In this document: piece after piece, positions 1 to 4,537 of the stretch
Layout of the letters: each line of letters opens with the position of its first letter
Numbering within the stretch: the stretch's first letter is position 1
Assembly (NCBI GenBank): GCA_030039525.1
Contig: JASHVI010000161.1
Location: 1-5,552 of the forward strand
Direction of reading: 5' to 3'
Length of the DNA: 5,552 nt
From: Thermoplasmata archaeon
Lineage (GTDB): Archaea; Thermoplasmatota; Thermoplasmata; Lutacidiplasmatales; UBA184
The notes under the pieces: model-generated
The model's database searches: none
Told to the model about the DNA's origin: nothing
Seen by the model: only the letters and a program-made list of their open reading frames with translations
Position numbers and translations under genes: made by a program

Positions 1-32
1 CGGAGCGTCCCCGGAACGTCGGACTTCGTCAT
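1..32 (-). CDS. Alternative: first codons of a minus-strand gene (partial)
   Basis: On the minus strand an ATG at 32-30 opens a frame reading MTKSDVPGTL and continuing off the left edge. A GGGAG element lies 4 bases before the ATG, and an AT-rich island (minus-strand GGATTATCC, 67-75, with GTTAAC at 78-83) lies about 40 bases upstream, where an archaeal TATA box with a short leader would sit. The gene would lie downstream of, and co-directional with, the winged-helix/TPR gene. Only ten full codons are visible, so no function can be given. It is mutually exclusive with the plus-strand C-terminus ending at 72. Confidence 0.35.
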   Translation of the reverse strand, partial: MTKSDVPGTL

Positions 33-72
33 GAGGCTCCCGGCGCCCGGGCCGCCGCGCCCCGGCGGATAA
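1..72 (+). CDS. Possible C-terminal end of a plus-strand protein (partial)
   Basis: Frame 1 is open from the window edge to a TAA at 70-72 and encodes 23 residues ending in a Pro/Gly-rich tail. The stretch PGTSDFVMRLPAP loosely resembles the last strand of histidine-kinase HATPase domains, where a 'GT.F...LP' pattern often ends the protein, but the spacing is one residue off. This kinase link is a guess. If real, the gene converges on the winged-helix/TPR gene ending at 138. It conflicts with the alternative minus-strand gene start at 32, because both use the same bases. The sequence to the left of the window would decide. Confidence 0.38.
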   Translation, partial: RSVPGTSDFVMRLPAPGPPRPGG

Positions 73-100
73 TCCGTGTTAACGGGGCCGGGCGCGCCGA

Positions 101-121
101 CGTTTCCGGGAAGCGGAAACG
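101..121. terminator. Strong hairpin downstream of the winged-helix/TPR gene
   Basis: CGTTTCCG (101-108) and CGGAAACG (114-121) form a perfect 8-bp stem with a 5-base loop. With one bulged base at 122 the stem can extend by three more pairs (98-100 with 123-125). It lies 17 bases past the TGA of the minus-strand gene. It has no following U-run, so it is not a classic intrinsic terminator. It could be a 3'-end stability element or a protein-binding dyad. Confidence 0.5.
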
Positions 122-137
122 GTCGCTCGGGGTCCGC

Positions 138-2765
138 TCAGCGGGCGGTCGGTGCCGGCCCGGTCGTACGAGCGACTCGAGGACCCGATGGGAAAACAGC
201 CCGACGGACAAGCCGTTCGTCCGATCCGACGGGTTCCGTAGGCCAGACGCCTTCGCTCTCCGGCGGTAGGAGGCTCCGGTCGAGCTCGAAAGCCGTACCC
301 GCGGAGGGGGCCATCGAGGGATCGAGCTCCGGAGTCGGACCGAGCCCGGCACCGGAGGCCCCCCTTCGCCGCGGCGGACCGCGGCCGAGCCGGCGGGGCC
401 CGAGCGAGCCGAGGGCCTTGGCGGCCCGTTCGAACTCCTTCGACCACCGAAGGTGGTCTCGCGCGTTCCGACCCTTGCGCTGCCCCTTCAGAAGCTCCGC
501 CAGCGATCGGTGGGCGAGCGCGCTCCAACGCAGTACCACCGGGTTCCGCCCGTGGGCCAGATGGTCCGCCAGTTCGAGGTGGGAGACCGCCCCGCGCAGG
601 GCAAGGACCGCTTCGTCCCCCCGGCCGTCCGAGCCGAGCGCGGTCGCCAGAGAGACCAGAGCGCGGGCGAGGTTCATCCGGGCGTTCGTCTGCCGAACCT
701 CGTCCTCCGATCCGCGGCAGGTCTCCTCGAGGGCGGCGAGACCCCGGACGGCCCGCTGCAGCGGACGGAGGGCCTCCGAAGGTCGCCCGGCGAGAAGCAG
801 ATGGTCCCCGAGCGTGAGCTCCAGCAACAGGTCGTTCCGTCGGACCTCCCACCGGCGCGACCGCGGTGCGTGCGCTCGACGGAACGCCCCGCGGGCGGAG
901 CGGAGGTCCGCAAGCGCCTCCGGGGAGCGTCCGGCCCCCGCGTTCAGCTCCGACCGGCGGGCGAGCGCCCCGCCGAGCAGCAGGAGCGTGGAGGAGCTGG
1001 GGGAGCGTCCGTTCGCGAGGAGACGGAGGCGTCGCACCGCCTCGTCGAGCGCCGCGCGGGCCTCCGCGGCGCGGTCGGATTCGACCAGCGCCCCCGCTCG
1101 CTCCCGGAGCAGGGCGGCCCGTAGGAGCGACCAGCGGGCGCTCCGTCGTTCGGTCGCGGGGGCCTCCTGGAGCCGGTGCAGGAGGCGGTCCGAGGTGAGA
1201 AGGACCCCGGGGAAGTCGCGGTCCCAGTTGAGCTGGGCCACGAGGCGGAGGCCGGTCTCGGCCCCGGACACGGGGGGGTCCCCCCGGACCTTGGCACGAG
1301 CGGCGTGCGTCGAGCCCGGCGCGGCCTTCCCCGCGAGCCGCCCGAGTGTCGCGAGCGCGTCCACGCACAGCTTCCACCGGGTCGGTTCTCCGAGCGACGG
1401 CTCCGGACCCCGATCGCCGTTCGGGGTGGCGGTCGCCAGCCGGATGAGCCGGACCCGGTCCACCGGCCGCATCCGCGGAGCCCGTTCCACGAGCGTCGCA
1501 GGTTCGCTGGCAACTTCCAGGAGGAGGCCCCGGGCCGGCTCGGCCTCTCGGGGAGGAAGGTAGCCGAGGGTGAGGAGGGCGGCGACCACGAGGTCCCCGC
1601 GGACCGACTCGACGAGGACGCCAGCTTCGGCCTCGAGGCCGGCCTGCAAAAGTCCGCGGGCGATCTGCAGCTCGTCGTTCGATCGTCGAGCGAGGTTCCG
1701 CACCGTCGCCGCCGCTCCGCGTTCGGGGAGGCGGTACCGGTGTCGGAGCTCCGCGCGGAGCAGCGGAGGGACGAGGAGGGCCCGTCCTTCCGAGGGGGAG
1801 ATGCGGCTCGCCGTCCGAAGGCCGGTGCGGGCGACCTCCTCGGCCCTCGCCGGGTCAAGTCGGAGGCCGCGTCCGAGCGAACGAAGCTCCCGCTGCAGCA
1901 GCCGGCGGGCCTTCTCGAGGTCTCGGGGGCTCGCAAGGTCCGCCGTCCGTCGCGCGCCGCGTCCCATCTCCCTGCGGACCGCCAGGGCCCGGGCCGCGGT
2001 CTCGAGGCCCCGGGCCCGGAGCATCGACTGCGCGCGATCGTGCGCCCCCTCGACCGTCCGACGCGCGGAAGGGATGGCTCCGAGGTCCCCGAGGAGCTCG
2101 AGGACGGTCGGAAGGTCCAGACCGACCTGGGGGGAGGTGAGGTCATGCACGAGCTCGGCCGTGTACGGGAGAGCCTCCTCCGTTCGGAAGGACTCCGGCC
2201 CTGCCGGGAGGGCCGGCCGCGCTCCCCCTCCGTCGGGCGTCCGGGCCGTTCCGGTGCCGGCCTCGTCCCCCGAGTGGTCGTCGAGTCGAATCGAATGGGC
2301 GAGCCGCTCCAGCAGCGGCCGGCTCCGGGGCTGCGGCCGATAGAGCGCGCGGGCCCCCCTCGGTTGGGCGCCGGCAGGAGGGTGCGACCGCTCGACGACT
2401 CCGATCTCGGTCAGCGCGTCGAGGAGCTCTCCGACCCGCACCGAGTAGCTCCGGCCCTGGTCCAGCCGCCTCGCGGCCACGCCGAGCTCCCGCGCGGCCC
2501 GCCGGGCGATCTCCCGCCCATAGGTCCCGCCCTCGGGGACCGTCAGCAGGGCCCGGAGCACGCCCAACGTGCTGATGGGCCTCGACCCCAGCAGCGCGAG
2601 AAGGGCGAGGTTCCGAGGTGCCGGCAGCAGGCTTCCCGAAGCCGGGTCACGGAGCCCTTGGTGCGTTGTGAGGCGGAAGAGGAGCTTCCGCGTGTCCCTC
2701 TCACTGAAGAGGTCGCGCGTCGCCAAGGTTCGCAGGACCTCCTCGGATGTTTCCGCCCCGTTCAC
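138..2765 (-). CDS. Winged-helix-like / TPR-repeat protein, putative regulator
   Basis: This encodes an 875-residue soluble protein with no signal peptide or membrane segment. Residues about 52-130 look like a winged helix: a helical stretch (NLALLALLG, then LRALL), a likely recognition region with GREIARRAARELGV, and LLDALTEIGVVERS leading into a wing-like turn. Residues about 200-500 are mostly helical without a recognised motif. Residues about 543-787 contain roughly five TPR-like helical pairs spaced about 47-50 residues (for example GDHLLLAGRPSEALRPLQRAV). The last 85 or so residues are Arg/Pro/Gly-rich and probably disordered. No Walker A or other NTPase motif is visible. The order recalls bacterial SARP regulators (DNA-binding domain, then TPR), which may be convergent. 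The start is GTG at 2765; an in-frame stop at 2787-2789 limits upstream extension and no other start lies between. TTG at residue 14, after GGAGGT, is a weaker alternative. Possible promoter elements on the minus strand are GCTTTTCGA (2801-2809) and GGATAG (2786-2791), both weak. The DNA-binding role is inferred. Confidence 0.82.
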   Translation of the reverse strand: MNGAETSEEVLRTLATRDLFSERDTRKLLFRLTTHQGLRDPASGSLLPAPRNLALLALLGSRPISTLGVLRALLTVPEGGTYGREIARRAARELGVAARRLDQGRSYSVRVGELLDALTEIGVVERSHPPAGAQPRGARALYRPQPRSRPLLERLAHSIRLDDHSGDEAGTGTARTPDGGGARPALPAGPESFRTEEALPYTAELVHDLTSPQVGLDLPTVLELLGDLGAIPSARRTVEGAHDRAQSMLRARGLETAARALAVRREMGRGARRTADLASPRDLEKARRLLQRELRSLGRGLRLDPARAEEVARTGLRTASRISPSEGRALLVPPLLRAELRHRYRLPERGAAATVRNLARRSNDELQIARGLLQAGLEAEAGVLVESVRGDLVVAALLTLGYLPPREAEPARGLLLEVASEPATLVERAPRMRPVDRVRLIRLATATPNGDRGPEPSLGEPTRWKLCVDALATLGRLAGKAAPGSTHAARAKVRGDPPVSGAETGLRLVAQLNWDRDFPGVLLTSDRLLHRLQEAPATERRSARWSLLRAALLRERAGALVESDRAAEARAALDEAVRRLRLLANGRSPSSSTLLLLGGALARRSELNAGAGRSPEALADLRSARGAFRRAHAPRSRRWEVRRNDLLLELTLGDHLLLAGRPSEALRPLQRAVRGLAALEETCRGSEDEVRQTNARMNLARALVSLATALGSDGRGDEAVLALRGAVSHLELADHLAHGRNPVVLRWSALAHRSLAELLKGQRKGRNARDHLRWSKEFERAAKALGSLGPRRLGRGPPRRRGASGAGLGPTPELDPSMAPSAGTAFELDRSLLPPESEGVWPTEPVGSDERLVRRAVFPSGPRVARTTGPAPTAR

Positions 2766-2839
2766 CCCCGGCCCGGCGCGGCGCCCCTATCCGGGTGGGC
2801 TCGAAAAGCGTTCGCTCGACCCGGGGAATCGCGTGAAGG

Positions 2840-2849
2840 GTGCCGGCAC
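2840..2849. promoter_or_regulatory. Perfect 10-base palindrome, possible operator
   Basis: GTGCCGGCAC is fully self-complementary. It lies 75-84 bases upstream of the GTG start of the winged-helix/TPR gene and upstream of that gene's weak promoter elements, so a dimeric regulator could bind it. It is made mostly of G and C, so chance occurrence in this DNA is quite possible. Confidence 0.25.
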
Positions 2850-2891
2850 GACGCTGGGGGGGGTTCGCGCCCGACCTCCTCGGACTTGGGG

Positions 2892-2915
2892 ACGAGGAAA
2901 GCTGTCGATCCTCGT
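2892..2915. repeat. Inverted repeat, 7-bp perfect stem
   Basis: ACGAGGA (2892-2898) pairs with TCCTCGT (2909-2915) across a 10-base loop. It lies in the long non-coding gap and may be one helix of a larger fold. On its own it could be chance. Confidence 0.35.
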
Positions 2916-2980
2916 GGCACGCCGGACGCTCGTCGACCTCCCTCGGGTAGGTGCCGGGGGCCGTCCTTCCCCTTCCGCGA

Positions 2981-3005
2981 GATCCCCAGGCTCCCCTTGG
3001 AGATC
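2981..3005. repeat. Imperfect hairpin, 10-base arms, 5-base loop
   Basis: GATCCCCAGG (2981-2990) faces CTTGGAGATC (2996-3005). Eight Watson-Crick pairs and one G-U pair form, with a single C-A mismatch, and the loop is only five bases. The short loop and long arm make it one of the better stems in the intergenic gap. Its function is unknown. Confidence 0.4.
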
Positions 3006-3128
3006 GTGTCCGGCCGCGTAGGGGATGCGTTCGCGACGATCCGAGACGGCCGCTCCCGGGGGTCCTGGGTTCACCGTCCGCGCGGAGGTGACCGGCGGTT
3101 CGCAGCCGGCGCCGATTCCCGGTGGAGG

Positions 3129-3165
3129 GGCGCTCGATCGCCTCCCGGGGCTTCGATGGAGCGTC
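3129..3165. repeat. Imperfect hairpin, 12-base arms, upstream of a promoter box
   Basis: CGCTCGATCG (3131-3140) pairs with CGATGGAGCG (3154-3163) at nine of ten positions, with one G-G mismatch. A further G-U and G-C pair (3130/3164, 3129/3165) extend the stem. The loop is 13 bases. It ends about 25 bases before the CAAATA box of the membrane-anchored gene, so it could be an upstream regulatory site or the 3' helix of a separate RNA. Confidence 0.42.
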
Positions 3166-3190
3166 GGTCGCCCGGTCCGTAGGCCCGGCT

Positions 3191-3198
3191 CAAATAGC
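3191..3198 (+). promoter_or_regulatory. TATA-like box for the membrane-anchored gene
   Basis: CAAATAGC is an AT-rich island in very GC-rich DNA, starting 41 bases before the ATG at 3232. With the usual archaeal spacing the transcript would begin near 3220, giving a leader of about 12 bases. TCTCG-GTG-CGAGA (3214-3226), a perfect 5-bp dyad, overlaps that predicted start. Confidence 0.5.
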
Positions 3199-3231
3199 AT
3201 CGTGCCGCTCGAATCTCGGTGCGAGAGGACC

Positions 3232-3702
3232 ATGGTCTCCGGGGGGCCCGACGAACGCAACGCCCGGCGCCGACCCCGAGAGGCTTCGGACCGAACCTCC
3301 GCGCGTCGACTCCGTGGCTCGCGGCGCGGGCTGCTCGGCTGGATCATCCTGCTGGTCATCCTGGCGGCCGTCGCGTTCCTTCTGCCGTTGCCGTTCCCGT
3401 ACTCCGGTAGCCTGCTCACGAAATCGCCGGCAGGGTTCGGCACCGACCTGAACGAGTCCTTCCCGAACGGCGCCGAGATCTCGGGCTCCTGGTCCGCTCC
3501 CGGCGCGGTGCCGGTGCTGCTGACGATCTCGACGGCCTCGGGGGCGATGGTCTACGAGGCCAACGGGACCGGCGGCGCGTACTCGTTCACCTCGAACGGC
3601 GGGGACTACGAGTTCAGCGCCGTCTCCCCGGCCGCGGTGCTCGTCTCGGTCCACGGGACGTCGGACGAGACCATCGTCCAGTACCTCGACTCGCTGCTCT
3701 AG
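3232..3702 (+). CDS. Membrane-anchored small extracellular beta-domain protein
   Basis: This encodes 156 residues of unknown function. Residues 1-33 are strongly basic (Arg-rich) and probably cytoplasmic. One hydrophobic segment at about 34-51 (GWIILLVILAAVAFLL) is an uncleaved signal anchor. Residues about 57-156 form an outside domain with alternating hydrophobic strands and Gly/Ser/Thr turns, consistent with a small beta sandwich (GGDYEFSAVS, then VLVSVHGT). NES and NGT are possible N-glycosylation sites. There is no catalytic motif and no Cys. The frame is open back to 3025, but that extension is Pro/Arg/Gly-rich and lies mostly before the CAAATA box at 3191. The ATG at 3232 fits a short-leader transcript, with GAGAGG (3223-3228) a weak Shine-Dalgarno. 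The fold and topology are inferred from the residue pattern. Confidence 0.8.
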   Translation: MVSGGPDERNARRRPREASDRTSARRLRGSRRGLLGWIILLVILAAVAFLLPLPFPYSGSLLTKSPAGFGTDLNESFPNGAEISGSWSAPGAVPVLLTISTASGAMVYEANGTGGAYSFTSNGGDYEFSAVSPAAVLVSVHGTSDETIVQYLDSLL

Positions 3703-3715
3703 GGAGTGGCTCCCT
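3701..3715 (+). terminator. Hairpin overlapping the stop codon
   Basis: AGGGAG (3701-3706) and CTCCCT (3710-3715) form a perfect 6-bp stem with a 3-base loop, starting inside the TAG at 3700-3702. No U-run follows, so it may act as a 3'-end or stability structure and not as an intrinsic terminator. Confidence 0.4.
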
Positions 3716-3780
3716 CCGGGGGCGTAGCCGGTTCCCGTCGATCGGGGCCCTGCCGCGCGGTCAGCGGGAAGAGCATCTCC

Positions 3781-3787
3781 CAAATAC
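3781..3787 (+). promoter_or_regulatory. TATA-like box for msrB, leaderless spacing
   Basis: CAAATAC is centred about 25 bases before the ATG at 3809, the distance expected when transcription starts at the start codon itself. A second AT-containing patch (CTATAC, 3802-3807) directly before the ATG is too close to serve as the TATA box and may be the initiator region. Confidence 0.55.
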
Positions 3788-3792
3788 GGTGG

Positions 3793-3820
3793 CGAGGTCC
3801 CCTATACGATGGCGACCTCG
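3793..3820. promoter_or_regulatory. 7-bp dyad spanning the msrB start codon
   Basis: CGAGGTC (3793-3799) and GACCTCG (3814-3820) are perfect inverted repeats around a 14-base spacer that holds the ATG (3809-3811) and the predicted transcription start. A repressor bound here would block initiation. Alternatively it could arise by chance, since the right arm is coding sequence. Confidence 0.3.
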
Positions 3821-4201
3821 GACCCCGCGACGTGGAGGCGCCTGAGCCCGGAAGAGGAGGCGATCATCGTCCATCGGGGTACGGAGCCCCCGTTCTCGGG
3901 GGAGTACGAACACCACCGCGCCGCCGGGACCTACCTCTGCCGGCGCTGCGGGGCGCCGCTCTATCGCTCCAAAGACAAGTTCGACTCGGGCTGCGGCTGG
4001 CCGAGCTTTGACGACGAGCTCCCGAACGCCGTGCGACGCCTGCCGGATCCCGACGGCCGTCGCGTCGAGATCCGGTGCGCCCGCTGCGACGCCCACCTCG
4101 GGCACGTGTTCCAAGGGGAGCGGCTCACTCCCAAGAACCTGCGCCACTGCGTGAACTCCCTGTCCCTGCAATTCGTCCCGGAGCGCGCCCCGGAGCGGTA
4201 G
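3809..4201 (+). CDS. msrB: Peptide-methionine (R)-S-oxide reductase
   Basis: This is a cytoplasmic enzyme that reduces methionine-R-sulfoxide in proteins back to methionine, usually with thioredoxin as reductant. At 130 residues it is a complete single-domain MsrB. Two CxxC pairs, C44/C47 (YLCRRCG) and C90/C93 (RCARCD), are the structural zinc ligands. C114 in RHCVNSLSL is the catalytic Cys, matching the family R-x-C-x-N-S motif. C62 in SGCGWPSF is in the position of the usual resolving Cys, so a two-Cys disulfide mechanism is likely. HLGHVF (96-101) is also diagnostic. There is no signal peptide and no MsrA fusion, and no msrA lies in the window. The ATG at 3809 sits about 25 bases after CAAATAC, fitting a leaderless mRNA. 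A dyad spans the start codon, a possible redox or stress control site (inferred). Confidence 0.97.
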   Translation: MATSDPATWRRLSPEEEAIIVHRGTEPPFSGEYEHHRAAGTYLCRRCGAPLYRSKDKFDSGCGWPSFDDELPNAVRRLPDPDGRRVEIRCARCDAHLGHVFQGERLTPKNLRHCVNSLSLQFVPERAPER

Positions 4202-4228
4202 CCGGACCGGATTCGAATGCGACGTGCG

Positions 4229-4256
4229 GAGGCGATTCTTTCGCTCTCCCCGCCTC
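4229..4256. terminator. Possible msrB 3' end: stem with pyrimidine-rich loop
   Basis: GAGGCG (4229-4234) pairs with CGCCTC (4251-4256) across a 16-base T/C-rich loop (including ATTCTTTCGCTC). Archaeal transcripts often end in T-rich tracts, so the pyrimidine stretch at 4235-4250 is the more relevant signal. It lies 28 bases past the stop. Confidence 0.35.
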
Positions 4257-4272
4257 GGCCGCGTGCACCGGG

Positions 4273-4283
4273 CAAATGATTAA
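4273..4283 (+). promoter_or_regulatory. TATA-like box for the 51-residue gene
   Basis: CAAATGATTAA is the most AT-rich patch in this intergenic stretch, centred about 30 bases before the ATG at 4308. Transcription would start a few bases before, or at, the start codon. It shares CAAAT with the boxes of the two preceding plus-strand genes. Confidence 0.55.
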
Positions 4284-4291
4284 GCCCGAAC

Positions 4292-4307
4292 GAACCGTGA
4301 GCGGTTC
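4292..4307. promoter_or_regulatory. Perfect 6-bp dyad abutting a start codon
   Basis: GAACCG (4292-4297) and CGGTTC (4302-4307) flank TGAG and end exactly at the base before the ATG at 4308. It lies between the TATA-like box and the gene and covers the predicted transcription start, a usual place for an archaeal repressor operator. If it is transcribed, it would be a stable tetraloop hairpin directly before the AUG. Confidence 0.42.
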
Positions 4308-4463
4308 ATGGCCAAGAAAAAGGTGGTCCTGGTCGAGTTCGAGAAGCGCCGGGCCGTCCTGGATATCCCGCTCGGCCGGCTGATCATCGAACCGGATTCC
4401 GTGCGATTCCACCGGAACGGAAAGGGCCGCGGGATGACCGTGGTATCGGACGACCTCGGCTGA
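4308..4463 (+). CDS. Small 51-residue basic protein, function unknown
   Basis: The frame from ATG 4308 to TGA 4461-4463 encodes 51 residues. It begins MAKKKVVLVEFEKRRAVLDI and ends GMTVVSDDLG. The pattern suggests a compact, mostly beta protein: strands at about 5-11 (KVVLVEF), 15-19, 24-28 (RLIIE), 31-35 (SVRFH) and 43-47 (MTVVS). The N-terminus and the loop HRNGKGRG (35-42) are basic, so nucleic-acid binding is possible but unproven. There is no Cys, signal peptide or membrane segment. The case for a real gene is a TATA-like box at the right distance, a dyad ending at the start codon, a balanced amino-acid composition unlike the Arg/Pro-rich shadows, and codons ending mostly in G or C. The family was not recognised. 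Confidence 0.72.
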   Translation: MAKKKVVLVEFEKRRAVLDIPLGRLIIEPDSVRFHRNGKGRGMTVVSDDLG

Positions 4464-4513
4464 ACCTCCGAAGCGTCGCGTCGTCCCGGCGCGTGGGCCG
4501 GCTTGGAAGGGTT

Positions 4514-4537
4514 CGCTCCGACCGATCCGCGGGAGCG
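4514..4537. terminator. Hairpin between convergent genes
   Basis: CGCTCC (4514-4519) and GGAGCG (4532-4537) form a perfect 6-bp stem with a 12-base loop, ending next to the stop codon (4538-4540) of the minus-strand gene. Being symmetrical, it could serve the 3' ends of both converging genes. The rest of the 74-base gap shows nothing else. Confidence 0.35.

Larger units (their letters stand above)
2766..3231. other. 466-base divergent intergenic region rich in inverted repeats
   Basis: No frame here gives a protein-like translation on either strand. The open frames are Arg/Pro/Gly-rich shadows typical of GC-rich DNA. It separates the divergent winged-helix/TPR gene and the membrane-anchored gene and must carry both promoters. 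It contains a 10-base palindrome (2840-2849), a run of eight Gs (2856-2863), a 7-bp stem (2892-2915), and two long imperfect stems (2981-3005 and 3129-3165). GATCGT (3002-3007) can also pair with ACGATC (3036-3041). It could be a structured RNA gene, a leader or a regulatory region. No known RNA family was recognised. Confidence 0.5.

Noticed and set aside
79..2146. Other minus-strand frames (79-1377, 944-2146) overlapping the same gene
   Set aside because: They are Arg/Pro/Gly-rich, lack TPR or winged-helix patterns, and run inside the better-supported frame.
2895..2902. GAGGAAAG, similar to the conserved GAGGAAAGTCC of RNase P RNA
   Set aside because: The rest of that motif and the conserved 3' region of RNase P RNA are missing from the gap.
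3084..3091. Near-perfect Shine-Dalgarno sequence GGAGGTGA in the gap
   Set aside because: No ATG, GTG or TTG starts a usable frame at a proper distance after it, so it is probably chance.
3092..3109. tRNA T-arm-like stem with GGTTCGCA loop
   Set aside because: The loop is one base too long, and no matching acceptor, D or anticodon arms surround it.
76..3182. Long plus-strand frames (76-1563 and 1176-3182) opposite the winged-helix/TPR gene
   Set aside because: Their translations are dominated by Arg, Ser, Pro and Gly with no domain pattern. They are antisense shadows created by high GC and few stop codons.
3025..3231. 69-residue N-terminal extension of the membrane-anchored protein
   Set aside because: It is Pro/Arg/Gly-rich and unstructured, and most of it lies upstream of the CAAATA box. 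The ATG at 3232 fits the promoter.
2787..3443. Minus-strand frame across the divergent gap
   Set aside because: It overlaps the membrane-anchored gene on the opposite strand and its translation is low-complexity without recognisable strands, helices or motifs.
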